Shown: in pieces, positions 41,872 to 52,051 of the stretch | How the letters are laid out: every line of letters starts with the position of its first letter | Numbering within the stretch: the stretch's first letter is position 1 | Assembly: GCA_019694165.1 (NCBI GenBank) | Contig: JAIBCL010000002.1 | Coordinates: forward strand, 186,001 to 250,000 | Length of the DNA stretch: 64,000 bases | Reading direction: 5' to 3' | Source of the DNA: Verrucomicrobiaceae bacterium | GTDB taxonomy: Bacteria; Verrucomicrobiota; Verrucomicrobiia; Verrucomicrobiales; Verrucomicrobiaceae | Notes under the pieces: model-generated | Seen by the model: only the letters and a program-made list of their open reading frames with translations | What the model was told of the DNA's origin: nothing | The model's database searches: none | Program-made: the position numbers and the translations under genes

Positions 41872-42981
41872 TCACCGGCCCGCCGAACGCACACTCTTTA
41901 TCAAAGCCTGCACCGCCTCGCCAAACGTCGGCGCGCCTCCATCTTCATGCGGGTGACCCTTCCGCCACTCGGAAAATGCGATGGCGGCAATGACTCCAAC
42001 ACACAGGAGCGCCCATCCCGCCTCCGCCAGCCACGGCGTGCGCCGACGGCCCAAATCGGCCGGATGCGCAAGCGGCACGGGCCGCAGCACGGCTCCTGAT
42101 TTCCTGGCAGCCGCCGCCCGCCGCGCCGCACTCTCCTCCGCGATGGCAAGATTCAGCGCCGCTCCGACCTCGCGCGCCGTTTGATACCGGCGCGCGGGAT
42201 CGACCATGAGGCACTTCGACATCACACCGGTGAAGGAATCCGGCAGCCTGGCCCCGCCATGGCGCGCGGCCTGGCGCGGCGTCTCCCCGGTGAGCGTCTC
42301 GTGGATCACCACACCGAGCGAGTAGATGTCAGCCCGGTGATCCACCGCCGCGCCCACCACCAGCCGCTCCGGCGCGGAATAGTCCGGCGTGCCGTAGCCG
42401 TCATCCCCACGCGCCAGCTCGGCCAGCGGCCGTGCCACGCCAAAGTCGGTGACCTTCACACGGCCGTCGCGGGATATCAGAATGTTCGCCGGCTTGATGT
42501 CGCGGTGCACCACCCCGCAAGCGTGGGCATGCTGCACGGCGTCACAGAGCTGGCGGACGAAAGAGTGCGCGTCTGCCGCACCGATGCCACCGGCGCGGAT
42601 GGTGCGGTGCATGTCCATGCCATCGACGAATTCCATCAGCAGCCACAGGTGTCCGTCGTCAGTCTGGCCGTAATCGTAAACCGCGACGATGTTCGGGTGA
42701 CGGAGCGCGAGCATCGTCTTTGCCTCCATGACAAAACGCCGCGCGTCCTCCTCCTGTCCTTCGTACGGAGGCGGCATCACTTTTACCGCCATCACGTCAT
42801 CATCCACGATGCGGCGCACGCGATACACCACGCTCATCCCGCCGATGCCGGCCACCGACTGAAACTCAAAATCAGGCAGCATTTCCGCCAGCCGCTCCTT
42901 CGACGGAGGCACGAACGACGCCGCGGAAAGCCGCGCCGTGAGCGATCCGGGAGAGGGGGGCGTGACTGCGTCGTCTGCCAT
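41872..42981 (-). CDS. Membrane-anchored Ser/Thr protein kinase
   Basis: This 369-residue protein has a complete Hanks-type kinase domain (about 38-305): a glycine-rich loop (GIGGMSVVYRV), Lys67 (VMAVKVMP), HRDIKPAN with Asp161, DFG at 179-181, and the activation segment GYGTPDYSAPERL. A proline/arginine-rich linker leads to one membrane helix (about 322-340, AGWALLCVGVIAAIAFSEW) and a short extracellular tail with no sensor domain. Targets are unknown. It lies 15 bp after the xylose isomerase-like gene on the same strand. Confidence 0.9.
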   Translation of the reverse strand: MADDAVTPPSPGSLTARLSAASFVPPSKERLAEMLPDFEFQSVAGIGGMSVVYRVRRIVDDDVMAVKVMPPPYEGQEEDARRFVMEAKTMLALRHPNIVAVYDYGQTDDGHLWLLMEFVDGMDMHRTIRAGGIGAADAHSFVRQLCDAVQHAHACGVVHRDIKPANILISRDGRVKVTDFGVARPLAELARGDDGYGTPDYSAPERLVVGAAVDHRADIYSLGVVIHETLTGETPRQAARHGGARLPDSFTGVMSKCLMVDPARRYQTAREVGAALNLAIAEESAARRAAAARKSGAVLRPVPLAHPADLGRRRTPWLAEAGWALLCVGVIAAIAFSEWRKGHPHEDGGAPTFGEAVQALIKSVRSAGR

Positions 42982-42996
42982 CGGAGAACGGGCCGC

Positions 42997-44040
42997 CTAC
43001 TTCACTCCCATGATGTGCTTCATCACGGCAAGCTCCAGCGCCTCGTAGTCGCGCGCATCGATGAACTGCCGCTCGAGCTTCCGGTCCCAACTGCGCACCT
43101 TCTGCACGAGGTGGAGGAATATCTCGCGGCTGTTCTTCAGATGATCCGTCACACACTTCCCTTTCTGCGTGCGCATCGTCTTCACGTCGAGTCCCACGAA
43201 CTCGCCCCGGCTTCCGTAGCCGGCCTCCTCGAGCACACGCACCTGATTGAAAGCCGCGCGCAGGTTCGCGCTGCCGAAGTTCTTGTCCTGATCGTACTTC
43301 AAACCGTTCTGGTCATTGAGGTGGACGGAGGCCAGCTTGTCGTGCGCCAGCGCAAAGGCCATCTCATCGCTGGGATCGAGGCCGGCGAGCAATGCGTGCG
43401 CGGTCTCGATCAGTCCCTTCACACGACTCGGATCGCTGGACGCATGCGCGAGAGCGATGGCGTGTCCGATGGTGGGCACGTATGCCTGATCGGTCGGCTC
43501 GTTCGGTTTCGGCTCGATCCAGACTTCGATCTCCTTGTCGTGCGCGAGCATGGCATTCACCGTCTCAAGCAGACGCTGGTAGGCCACGCGCGCATTCTTG
43601 CTCTCGCGGATGTAGGTGCCCTCGCGTGCGAGCCATAGCACCGTGGCCTTGCTGCCGATCGCGCGCGCGATGTCGATGCTCTTCTTCGTGCGGTCGAGGG
43701 CGTATCTGCGGTCCTTCGCGCTGTTCGAAGTGAAGCCGCCGTCAACGGTCTGCGGCGCAAACCAGAGGCGCGGCGCGACGAATTCCGGAACCAGCCCCTG
43801 ATTCGAGAGGATCTTCTTCACCTTCGCCGCCTGCTTCGAGATTTGCTCCGGCGTGAGGCCGTCGATGCCCGGCACCACATCGTCATCGTGAAACTGCACG
43901 CCGTCGAAGCCGAGCTGCTTGTAGAGCGCATACTTCTTCTCATGCGGATACGCCTTGCGCACTTCGGGGCCGAAGGGATCGGCACCCTCGCTGATGTTCC
44001 AGGGTCCGAAGGAAAAACGATACTTGGTGGGCTTGCTCAT
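42997..44040 (-). CDS. xylA: Xylose isomerase-type sugar isomerase
   Basis: This 347-residue TIM-barrel enzyme has the class I xylose isomerase layout: YRFSFGPWNISEGADPFGPE, FHDDDVVP (catalytic His and Asp, about 51-54), WIEPKPNEP (metal Glu and Lys), HLNDQNGLKYDQDKNFG (metal ligands) and GEFVGLDVKTMR (Asp). It is slightly shorter than typical class I enzymes (about 385-400), so the natural substrate may differ. No kinase or xylulokinase gene is adjacent; the nearest neighbours are the protein kinase and a DUF1501 gene. Confidence 0.8.
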   Translation of the reverse strand: MSKPTKYRFSFGPWNISEGADPFGPEVRKAYPHEKKYALYKQLGFDGVQFHDDDVVPGIDGLTPEQISKQAAKVKKILSNQGLVPEFVAPRLWFAPQTVDGGFTSNSAKDRRYALDRTKKSIDIARAIGSKATVLWLAREGTYIRESKNARVAYQRLLETVNAMLAHDKEIEVWIEPKPNEPTDQAYVPTIGHAIALAHASSDPSRVKGLIETAHALLAGLDPSDEMAFALAHDKLASVHLNDQNGLKYDQDKNFGSANLRAAFNQVRVLEEAGYGSRGEFVGLDVKTMRTQKGKCVTDHLKNSREIFLHLVQKVRSWDRKLERQFIDARDYEALELAVMKHIMGVK

Positions 44041-44244
44041 GGGAATGGTGTGTGGTGTTGCACTGCGCCGCGCGGGCGTGTGAATCTGGCGAACGAAGCC
44101 GGCGGGTCAACCATGCCCGCAGACCGAGTGTGCGATTCCCTGGCAAGGCATGGCTCAGGAGAGCACCAACGGGCGTCTTCGCGTCCGAGCGGCCAAAAGC
44201 ATCCGACGGGACGCCAACTCTGCCCCTGCACCGAGAGCAGGCAT

Positions 44245-45699
44245 TTATGCGAACAGATCCGTCACCGCCTTGCCCTTGCCGTCGATGGTCACATAGAACG
44301 GACGGCTTTCGATCTCGAACTGCGTCTTCGGGCTGATGCCCATCGCCGTCATGATCGTGGCGTGCAGGTCTTCGACGGGGATGGGATTCTTCACGGCCAC
44401 GAGCGGTCGTTCATCCGCCGTCTGACCGTAAAGAAAGCCCTTCTTCACGCCGCCGCCGAACATCACCACGCTCGTGCCGCCGGTGAAGTGGCGGTGCAGA
44501 CCGTAGTGCTTTGCCTCCTCGATTTTTTCCACCTTGAAGGTCGCCTGATCGCTCGCGTTTGAGCCTGGCTTGCCCTCGATGATGGCATCGCGGCTGAACT
44601 CACTGGCGATGACGATGAGCGTGCGGTCGAGCAGTCCCTTCGCTTCCAAGTCGCGGACGAGTTGCGAGATCGGCATGTCTATTTCCTTGTGCAGTCCGGC
44701 GACAGTTTCGTGACCGTCCTTGTGCGTGTCCCAGTAAAGGAAGGGCACGTACTCGGTCGTCACCTCGACGAATCGCGCGCCGGCCTCGATGAGCCGCCGC
44801 GCCAAAAGGCAGCCGCGACCGAAGCGGCCCGTGTCGTATTTCGCGTAGCTCTCCTTCGGCTCCAGTGTGACGTCAAAGGCCTCGCGCTCTTTGGAACTGA
44901 GCAGGCGATACGCATTGTCCAGGCTGCGCAGCATCGACTGCTGCTGGTAATCGCTCATGTAGTCGCGGTGCGGACTCTGATCGACGAGCTTGCGGAAGAA
45001 CTTGTCGCGACTGGCAAAGCGGCCCGGGTCCATGCCCTTTGGCGGCCGCACCGACTGCGCGGCTTCCTCCGGGAAAGGCAAATTCATCGGACCGTATTCG
45101 CTGCCGAAGAATCCGGCAGTGGTGAATGCCTTCAATTCCTCGCTCTCGCCCACGCCTTCGAGCCGCTGGCCGATGTTGATGAATGCGGGCATCACCGGAT
45201 TGCGCGGACCGAGCACCTTCGCCATCCAAGCGCCGATGTGAGGGCACGCCACCGTCTGCGGCGGCACATAGCCGGTGTGCCAGTGATACTGATGGCGCGA
45301 GTGCAAGATGCTGCCGAGGTCTGGCTGCACCGCCGAGCGGACGAGCGTCGCTCGGTCCATCACCTTCGCGATGTTTTCGAGGCCCTGGCAAATCTTCACG
45401 CCATCGACGGCAGTGTCGATCGCCGGGAAAGTGCTCAGCATCCGCTTCACCTCGAGGCCCTTTTCAAAAGGCAGATACCCTTTTGGATCAAACGTATCCG
45501 GCGCCGCCATGCCGCCCGCCATCCAGAGGAGGATGCATGCATCCGCCTTTGGCTTCGGCTGGACGACTTTCTCGCCCGTCTTTGCCCAGATGGCCTGCGG
45601 CTCGCCTGTCATCCACGCAGCGGTGCCGGCTGCGGCGAGCTTCTTCAAGAATTCACGGCGGACGATGTATTCGGGTTGTGTAGGATGGGTGAAGTCCAT
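44245..45699 (-). CDS. DUF1501 family protein with twin-arginine leader
   Basis: This 484-residue protein has a Tat-type N-terminus (IVRREFLKKLAAAGTAAWMT). The body has the DUF1501 phrases LWMAGGMAAPDTFDPKG, SRHQYHWHTGYVP and CLLARRLIEAGARFVEVTTE, close to sulfatase/alkaline-phosphatase folds. DUF1501 proteins nearly always sit beside DUF1549/DUF1553 cytochrome-like proteins, as here (24 bp gap), but their function is uncharacterised. Confidence 0.9.
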   Translation of the reverse strand: MDFTHPTQPEYIVRREFLKKLAAAGTAAWMTGEPQAIWAKTGEKVVQPKPKADACILLWMAGGMAAPDTFDPKGYLPFEKGLEVKRMLSTFPAIDTAVDGVKICQGLENIAKVMDRATLVRSAVQPDLGSILHSRHQYHWHTGYVPPQTVACPHIGAWMAKVLGPRNPVMPAFINIGQRLEGVGESEELKAFTTAGFFGSEYGPMNLPFPEEAAQSVRPPKGMDPGRFASRDKFFRKLVDQSPHRDYMSDYQQQSMLRSLDNAYRLLSSKEREAFDVTLEPKESYAKYDTGRFGRGCLLARRLIEAGARFVEVTTEYVPFLYWDTHKDGHETVAGLHKEIDMPISQLVRDLEAKGLLDRTLIVIASEFSRDAIIEGKPGSNASDQATFKVEKIEEAKHYGLHRHFTGGTSVVMFGGGVKKGFLYGQTADERPLVAVKNPIPVEDLHATIMTAMGISPKTQFEIESRPFYVTIDGKGKAVTDLFA

Positions 45700-45723
45700 G
45701 GGATCAGCGACTCAGGTTGGCGG

Positions 45724-48162
45724 TTATCTTATCATCAAAAACTCCGGCATCATGCAGATCGCCCAGAGCAGATCCTGCACGCCTTGTTCGGTCGGTTTCG
45801 GGCCGAGGAGTTCTTGTGTCGTGGCTAGTTCGTTCGGCGAGGGATCGCGGGACAAGGCGTGACGATACAGTTGTGTCGCAAGCGCCTTCGCGTCGATCTC
45901 ATTTCGCGCACTGATCTTCTTCGCGCCTTTCGCCAGCGCGTCGGCGAGCGTCTGGCCGTTGGCGAGATCGATGGCTTCCAGGGTGGTGAGGTCGTTCGGT
46001 CGCGTTGAGACGATTTGATCGCGATTCGGCCTGCCGAGCGTGCGCATGAGGAAGTCGCTCTTCACCAGCGCGGCGCGAACCATTGGTTGCTGGGCGATGG
46101 AACCGCGAGCGAGCAGGGCTGGGGCTTCGGTCTTGATCTTTGTCACCCATGAGCCAACGGGCTTCGTGATGACGAAAGCCGGCCGCCAGTCTTCTTTTTT
46201 CGCAGCCGCACCGAGGCGGCCTTCTTTGACGCTAGGCACCGTGCTGGTCCACTGCCAGCTCTCGTCGGTGGCGATGGTTTCTTCCTTGCCGTCGGCATGC
46301 TTCACCCGGGCCTCAAAATAGAGTCCTGCTGCGTTCGGACCTCTGCCTGCGTTCTTGGCGATGATGGTGATCGAGTTCTGGCCCTCACGGAGACTGTCGT
46401 TCAGCGCCAAGGCTTCGAGCGAGGTCCAGTCATCGTCTTGAGCGACCAGCCGGTTGTTCACGAAGAGCGTGTACTCATTGTCGCAAGTGATGACGCCGAT
46501 CACATTCTCGATCGCGCCTTCGATCTTGAAAACCTTTCGCAGTTGGATCATCTCGCCCGCAGGCGGTGCCGTCGGGCCTTTGGCCGAGTCGCCCCAGATC
46601 CATTGTCCTGCGAGCGTCACTGATTTGCCCGCTTCCTTGTCCACCTTCCCGCGCAAAACGGGCGCATCCATTTTCTTCGGCGCGGCATCGGTCAGGGTCC
46701 ACACAGCATCGACGAACTGCTCCGCCGTCATCCGCTTCGCTCGCGGCCCGGCGAAGACGTAGCCATGATCGTCCTCACCCGCGTCGATCACCTGTGCCTT
46801 CGATTGATAGGCTTGCGACGTCGCGATGTGGGCGAGCACTTTGCGCAGGTCGTGGCCGCTCTCGAAGAGTTGAGTCGCGAGGTGATCGAGCAAATCGGCG
46901 CTCCATGGCTCGGTCTGCATGGCATCGACGGGATGCACGATGCCGCGGCCCATCATCCGCTGCCAGAGACGGTTCACGATCGTGCGTGAGAAGCGGCCGT
47001 TCTGCGGACTCGTCATCAGCGCGGCGAGCTGCTTCAGGCGCTCCGGCTGCGCGGCCTTTGCGTCCACCTGACCGATCTCAGGGAAAAGCCACGAAGCCAC
47101 TGCCTGTTTTCCCGTTGCCTTGTCACAGCGCGCGATGTCGAGCGGACGCGACGAGTAAATGGCGGCCAGTCCGTAAGCCTCATCGAGTTTCCAGCGGTCA
47201 ACGAAGCTGTCGTGGCACGATGCGCACTTCATGTTGATGCCCAGAAAGCTCTGCGAGACGCTCTGCGCGAACTGGATCTCCACGGTCTGCCCCGCGCTCA
47301 CGTCGCCACGCCACTTGATGCCGTCGATGTAGCCGCGGCTGTCCGGGCCGGGCGGCGCGATCAGCTCGCGCGTGAATTGATCGAAGGGCTTGTTCACCAC
47401 CAGCGACTCGTAGAGCCACTTGCTGATCTGCTTCCGACCGCCTGTGATGAAGCCGGTTCCCGAGTAGTCATTGCGCAGCAGATCGTTCCAAAACGTCAGC
47501 CAGTGCTCCGCGTAACCGATGTCATTCGCGAGAAGCGACTCGATGAGCTTCGCGCGCTTCTCCGGCGACTTGTCGGCCAAAAACTTGTCCAGCACCTCCG
47601 GCTGCGGCAAAAGACCGACGAGATCCAGATGCACCCGGCGCGCAAAAACCGCGTCTTCGAGCGGCTGCGGTCGCGTCAGCTTCTTCTGTGCGAGATACGT
47701 GTCGATGATCCGGTCGATCGGATGCATGCGGCCATCGACCGCAGCCGGCAATTCCGGTTTCCGCGGCTTCAGCGGCGGCTCATACGCCGGCTTCTTGAAT
47801 GCAAACCCTTCGTCCCACACGACTCCTTCGTCGATCCACTGCTTCAAAAGCGCGACCTGCCCCGCTGGCACTCGTTTTCCCTTCGGAGGCATTTGCTCGT
47901 CGGGGTCGCTGGAGAGAACCGCCGCAATGAGCGAACTCTTCGCGCTCTGCCCGCTGACAATGACCGCGCCGTCTTCACCGCCATCGAGCAGCGACTTCCG
48001 ATCGTTCATCGACAGCCCTCCCTTCTTCTTGTCACCCGTGTGGCACTCCGCGCAATGCTCGCGGATGATCGGCACGATTTGGTGGGAGAAATCCACGGCC
48101 GCCCCGTTGGCGAATGCTGCAAAGGCGATGGAAAGACTGAGACTGCGAAGTAGCAACGACAT
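45724..48162 (-). CDS. Planctomycete-type cytochrome c, DUF1549/DUF1553 protein
   Basis: This 812-residue secreted protein has a leader (MSLLLRSLSLSIAFAAFANG). A cytochrome c-like domain with haem site CAECHTGDKKKGG (about 38-50) and the distal MPPKG Met follow. The DUF1549 part carries RRVHLDLVGLLPQPE and a second possible haem site, MKCASCHDSFVDRW (about 312). The DUF1553 part carries FSRTIVNRLWQRMMGRGIVHP and ends in LLWAICMMPEFLMIR. A carbohydrate-binding-like insert (about 545-665) is also present. It probably passes electrons in periplasmic oxidation of complex carbohydrates with the DUF1501 partner. The first residue begins the operon; the nitrate locus lies 117 bp upstream. Confidence 0.9.
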   Translation of the reverse strand: MSLLLRSLSLSIAFAAFANGAAVDFSHQIVPIIREHCAECHTGDKKKGGLSMNDRKSLLDGGEDGAVIVSGQSAKSSLIAAVLSSDPDEQMPPKGKRVPAGQVALLKQWIDEGVVWDEGFAFKKPAYEPPLKPRKPELPAAVDGRMHPIDRIIDTYLAQKKLTRPQPLEDAVFARRVHLDLVGLLPQPEVLDKFLADKSPEKRAKLIESLLANDIGYAEHWLTFWNDLLRNDYSGTGFITGGRKQISKWLYESLVVNKPFDQFTRELIAPPGPDSRGYIDGIKWRGDVSAGQTVEIQFAQSVSQSFLGINMKCASCHDSFVDRWKLDEAYGLAAIYSSRPLDIARCDKATGKQAVASWLFPEIGQVDAKAAQPERLKQLAALMTSPQNGRFSRTIVNRLWQRMMGRGIVHPVDAMQTEPWSADLLDHLATQLFESGHDLRKVLAHIATSQAYQSKAQVIDAGEDDHGYVFAGPRAKRMTAEQFVDAVWTLTDAAPKKMDAPVLRGKVDKEAGKSVTLAGQWIWGDSAKGPTAPPAGEMIQLRKVFKIEGAIENVIGVITCDNEYTLFVNNRLVAQDDDWTSLEALALNDSLREGQNSITIIAKNAGRGPNAAGLYFEARVKHADGKEETIATDESWQWTSTVPSVKEGRLGAAAKKEDWRPAFVITKPVGSWVTKIKTEAPALLARGSIAQQPMVRAALVKSDFLMRTLGRPNRDQIVSTRPNDLTTLEAIDLANGQTLADALAKGAKKISARNEIDAKALATQLYRHALSRDPSPNELATTQELLGPKPTEQGVQDLLWAICMMPEFLMIR

Positions 48163-48279
48163 GCACCAACAAGACGCGGCACCAGTGGCAGGACTGTCAT
48201 GAAGAACACGAGATTCGTCTTGTGTGCCGGCGCGCCCGATCTGCCTCCCCCGACTGGCAACCTCCTTCCCGCCGTCTGC

Positions 48280-50469
48280 TCACACCTTCTCCAGCCTCAC
48301 CGCACTGTGCTTGTATGCTGGCTGGCGGCTGTGCGGATCAAATGCAGAGTGCGTGAGCTGGTTCACCTGGTTGTCGTGCATCGGAAGAAAAACTTCGCCT
48401 GGCGACACACACGTCGTCACCCGCGCTGTCGCCGTCAGTTGCGCGCGCTTTGAAATCACCCGCACGCTCGTGCCGTCGCGGATTCCGAATCGCGCCGCGT
48501 CCTCGGCATGCAAATCCAGCAACAACTCTTCTGGCGCCATCTTCGCCAGCACCGCCGACTTTCCCGTCCGCGTTTCCGTGTGCCACTGCGCGCTCGTGCC
48601 GCGCCCGGTGATCAGGATGAGCGGAAACTCTTCGCACCGCTGCTCCGGCGCGGCCTGCGGTTCGTCGAAGACAAACTTCGCGCGCTTGTCTGGAGTGAAG
48701 AATTTGCCGTCTTCGAACAATCGTCTCTCATTCGTCATTCGCCATTCTTCATTCGTCATTTTCGCCGCCGGCCATTGAATTCCCCCGCACCGTCCAATCT
48801 CCTCATATCCCTCGATCCCCGTGAGGTCGCACGGCTGGTCCGCCGTGCAGCGTTGGAGCACGCGAAACACCGCCTCGGGACTCGTCCACTCGCGAAACAA
48901 ATCCTCGCAACTCCAGTAGTGTGCGATGAGGCGGAAGATGTGGAAATCGGCGAGCGCCTGTCCCGGAGCGCGCCGCACTTTCGGACTGTAGCCGATGCGC
49001 CGCTCGCTGTTGATGAAGCAGCCTTCCTTCTCGCCCCAGCCGGCCGCGGGCAAAACGAGATGCGCTCGCTTCGCCGTCTCCGTGCTGCAATAAATGTCCT
49101 GCACGACGAGGAAGTCGAGCTTGTCAAGAACGCGGTTGAACCGGCTCTGATCGATCCACGAGTGGCTCGGATTCGTGGCGATGAACCACAGCGCCTTCAC
49201 CGTTCCCGCATCGGCGGCGTCGATGATTTGATCGTAAGCAAGGCTCGGCCGGCTCGGGATGCGCTCGACAGGTATTCCCGTTGCCGCGCCAACCTTCTCG
49301 CGATGGGCGGCGTTCCGAAAATCGTGTCCGCCCAGCAGATTCGTCGTGTTCGAGAACAGGCGCGATCCCATCGCATTGCACTGGCCGGTGATCGAGTTCG
49401 CGCCAGTGCCCGGCTTGCCTATGTTTCCTGTCATCAGCGCAAGGTTGATGATCGCCTGCGCAGTGCGCGTGGCCTGGTGGCCTTGGTTGACACCCATTGT
49501 CCACCAGAACGAAACACGCGGAGTTCCATCGCGGATGGTCTGGGCGAAGTGCGCGAGTTGCTCCGTGCTCAGTCCGGTCTCGGCGCAGACTCGCATGGGC
49601 GTGAAGGACGAGACGAATGAGGCGAAGGCGTCGTATCCAGTCGTGTTCGCCTTCACGAAATCGTGATCGATGCCTCCGTCACGCGCGAGCAAATACGCCA
49701 GACCATAGAGCAATGTGAGATCGCTCTTCGGCTTGATCGCGTAGTGCTGCGTCGCGGACATCGCCGTTTCCGTGGTGCGCGGATCGACTACGATGACCTC
49801 CGGCTTGCGTTTGTTGCGCAGCACGCGCTGCCACATGATCGGATGAGCGATGCACGGATTCGCACCGATGAAGACTAGCACGTCGCTCTCTTCAAAGTCC
49901 GCATACGTGAACGGCGGGGCATCGAAGCCGAAGCTCTCCTTGTAAGCCGTGACCGCCGTGGCCATGCACTGGCGCGTGTTGCCATCGCCGTGGATCAAAC
50001 CCATGCCAAACTTCGCCAGCGCGCCGAGGTAGGCCATTTCTTCCAGCATCATCTGTCCTGTGCTGATGAATGCCGCAGCCTCCGAGCCGTGCTTCTCGAT
50101 GATGCCGCGCATCTTGCCGCAGAAGTACTTGAGCGCGGTATCCCAATCGACCGCCTCGCCGTGCAGCAGTGGCGTAGTCGCGCGGTCGGGCGCATCCAGC
50201 GCCGTCAGCGCCTCCCAGCCTTTCGGACACGTCGTGCCGATGTTCACCGGGTAGTCGGGATCGGGCGTTACGTTGATCGCCTCACCATCCTTGAGATGCA
50301 GTTTGAGGCCGCACCCGGTCGAACAATAGCCGCAGATCGCTTTCGTCGTCGCATCCGGCGCCAGCCGTGACGGCACCTGGCCGAGCCCGAACTTCGCAGG
50401 CTCGCGCACGAGATCGGCGGTGAGCGGGCCGTCCCATTCGCGAAAAGTCATGGCAGGTGCAGTGATCAT
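48280..50469 (-). CDS. nasA: Assimilatory nitrate reductase catalytic subunit (NasA/NarB-type molybdoenzyme)
   Basis: This 729-residue bis-MGD molybdoenzyme has the 4Fe-4S ligands Cys46, Cys49, Cys53 and Cys81 (CGYCSTGCG ... TTCPKG). Typical molybdopterin motifs follow ([57 protein letters not shown]). The catalytic Cys is in NTRQCMATA. It reduces nitrate to nitrite. It has no Tat leader, so it is cytoplasmic. There is no NasB-type or C-terminal 2Fe-2S domain; the DmsB-DmsC fusion encoded just upstream is the likely donor. Residues about 569-581 ([13 protein letters not shown]) are encoded by a dispersed repeat. Confidence 0.9.
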   Translation of the reverse strand: MITAPAMTFREWDGPLTADLVREPAKFGLGQVPSRLAPDATTKAICGYCSTGCGLKLHLKDGEAINVTPDPDYPVNIGTTCPKGWEALTALDAPDRATTPLLHGEAVDWDTALKYFCGKMRGIIEKHGSEAAAFISTGQMMLEEMAYLGALAKFGMGLIHGDGNTRQCMATAVTAYKESFGFDAPPFTYADFEESDVLVFIGANPCIAHPIMWQRVLRNKRKPEVIVVDPRTTETAMSATQHYAIKPKSDLTLLYGLAYLLARDGGIDHDFVKANTTGYDAFASFVSSFTPMRVCAETGLSTEQLAHFAQTIRDGTPRVSFWWTMGVNQGHQATRTAQAIINLALMTGNIGKPGTGANSITGQCNAMGSRLFSNTTNLLGGHDFRNAAHREKVGAATGIPVERIPSRPSLAYDQIIDAADAGTVKALWFIATNPSHSWIDQSRFNRVLDKLDFLVVQDIYCSTETAKRAHLVLPAAGWGEKEGCFINSERRIGYSPKVRRAPGQALADFHIFRLIAHYWSCEDLFREWTSPEAVFRVLQRCTADQPCDLTGIEGYEEIGRCGGIQWPAAKMTNEEWRMTNERRLFEDGKFFTPDKRAKFVFDEPQAAPEQRCEEFPLILITGRGTSAQWHTETRTGKSAVLAKMAPEELLLDLHAEDAARFGIRDGTSVRVISKRAQLTATARVTTCVSPGEVFLPMHDNQVNQLTHSAFDPHSRQPAYKHSAVRLEKV
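48727..48762 (-). repeat. TCATTCGTCATTCGCCATTC-type repeat inside nasA
   Basis: A tandem array of ATTCG/CCATTC units, encoding [11 protein letters not shown] on the minus strand, is a repeat type found dispersed in many bacterial genomes. It is in frame and sits near residue 570 of the nitrate reductase, in a surface loop by inference. Confidence 0.7.
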
Positions 50470-50470
50470 T

Positions 50471-52051
50471 TCAGTTTCCCGGCATCTTTGATCCTGCCGC
50501 CGCCGTGAAGAAATACCGCCGCTCGATCAACTGGCTCCAAAACGTGAGCGCCAATGATGCTGCCAGCATCCATCGCGACGACGCGCCAGCGGCGATAAGC
50601 GTCGGGATCACGAGACCCGTCGCCACCAGGAGGAATGCGCGCGCATCCATCTGCCCGCGCAGTCGCTCATGAAGAATGCGCGCCGATCTGTGCCACGCCG
50701 AATTTTCGTCCTCCAACGCATTCCTGAAGCCCGCGAGTTCCCAAGCCGAAAGCGCCCAGCGAATCGCCAGCGTGAAACCGATCGCCCATGTCGCGACCGC
50801 CGCCCCGCTCCATTCCCAAACTGTAGCGCATAGCGCCGCGCCTAGCAGCAGCGTGGTCCCGAGAAATTTGCCGGACACATTGGCGAGCGACCAGAGCTGC
50901 TTGCGCGTGTCCACATACACCATCACCGAGCATGCTACCGCCGCCAGTCCCGCGAGCGCGGCTGCGGTCAAGGTGAGTCGCATCGCTCCCATGTCACTCA
51001 TGCACCACGCTGCGATCGTGCTCATTCCCGCCCCGGCGAATCCACCGAACGCGATGATTTCCCGCGACAGCCAGGACTTCCGCCAGCCAAGAAACGCGCG
51101 CCACGCCTTCAGCGGCTGGCCGAGATGCAGCACGCTCAGAAGGATGCCGACGACGCCGGTGAAGAGAGCTGCCGCGCTCGCGAAACCGGCTAGTTTCAGG
51201 TCGAGCGCATGACTCCACAGCGCCGCGGCACACGCGACAAAAGCTCCCGCGCTCATTTGCGTGAGCACCAGCATCCAAGCGAGCGGTTCGTGCCCTTCGT
51301 CGAGCATGAGCCGCGATGCGTCCGCCGGCTGCGCATTTGTCGGCAACGGCTTTGCGCTGACATAGCGTGTCGTGGGCTGGGTGTAGTCGCTCGGAAAGAC
51401 GCAGGGAAGCATTCCTGTGGAGGTGATGGTTTCCGATGACTTGCTCACGACCCGGATCTTGATGGCCTCGTTCGGGCAAGACTGTACACACGCAGGGGCT
51501 TCGCCGGCTGCGAGGCGGCCGTGGCACATGTCGCACTTCCGCACGATGCCTCGCTTCACATTGAACTTCGGCACGTCATACGGGCACTTCAGGATGCAGT
51601 AGCTGCAGCCGATGCATTGATCGTCGAGATGCCGCACGATTCCGGTGGCCTCGTCCTTTTCGTACGCCAGCACCGGACAACCGTTCGAGCATGCGGGATC
51701 GGCGCAGTGATGGCATGCAGAGGTGACCGTTTGCAGATACGGCTGCTTCCTCGTGCCAACGAGCGCGCCGACGTCGCGCCAGCTTTCGTCTTCATCGAGA
51801 CCGTTCAGCGAGTGACAGGCCGCCACACACGCCTTGCAGCCGGTGCAGGCGTCGAGATTCACTTCAAACGCATACTGCTCGCCCGGCCCCGGTTTTGAGA
51901 GCGGGATGAGATGCGAGAAGCGCTGTCTGACGGACTTTGACTCGTGTTCCTCGGAAAAAAGCGCCACGGGCGTGCGGAGCGTTCGCTGCTCTTTCAGCAC
52001 GCTTGCCAGCAGGTCTGACGAGTCAGACACGTCTGACCGCGCCTCGGTCAT
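50471..52051 (-). CDS. DmsB-DmsC fusion: polyferredoxin plus membrane quinol anchor
   Basis: This 526-residue protein has a DmsB-like first half with four 4Fe-4S clusters: [40 protein letters not shown] and [21 protein letters not shown]. The second half is DmsC-like with about eight membrane helices ([40 protein letters not shown]). DMSO reductase B and C subunits are normally separate proteins. It overlaps nirA by ATGA and abuts nasA, so it probably passes electrons from menaquinol to NasA. Residues about 5-13 (RSDVSDSSD) come from a dispersed repeat. Confidence 0.85.
   Translation of the reverse strand: MTEARSDVSDSSDLLASVLKEQRTLRTPVALFSEEHESKSVRQRFSHLIPLSKPGPGEQYAFEVNLDACTGCKACVAACHSLNGLDEDESWRDVGALVGTRKQPYLQTVTSACHHCADPACSNGCPVLAYEKDEATGIVRHLDDQCIGCSYCILKCPYDVPKFNVKRGIVRKCDMCHGRLAAGEAPACVQSCPNEAIKIRVVSKSSETITSTGMLPCVFPSDYTQPTTRYVSAKPLPTNAQPADASRLMLDEGHEPLAWMLVLTQMSAGAFVACAAALWSHALDLKLAGFASAAALFTGVVGILLSVLHLGQPLKAWRAFLGWRKSWLSREIIAFGGFAGAGMSTIAAWCMSDMGAMRLTLTAAALAGLAAVACSVMVYVDTRKQLWSLANVSGKFLGTTLLLGAALCATVWEWSGAAVATWAIGFTLAIRWALSAWELAGFRNALEDENSAWHRSARILHERLRGQMDARAFLLVATGLVIPTLIAAGASSRWMLAASLALTFWSQLIERRYFFTAAAGSKMPGN
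52013..52038 (-). repeat. GTCTGACxxGTCAGAC-type repeat in the DmsB-DmsC start
   Basis: The sequence GTCTGACGAGTCAGACACGT, followed by CTGACC, belongs to a short palindromic family also seen at 55180-55222. Here it is translated as RSDVSDSSD near the N-terminus. Confidence 0.65.

Noticed and set aside
42181-43638. Plus-strand frame of 485 codons
   Set aside because: It is antisense to the protein kinase and xylose isomerase genes; His/Arg-rich composition is a shadow signature.
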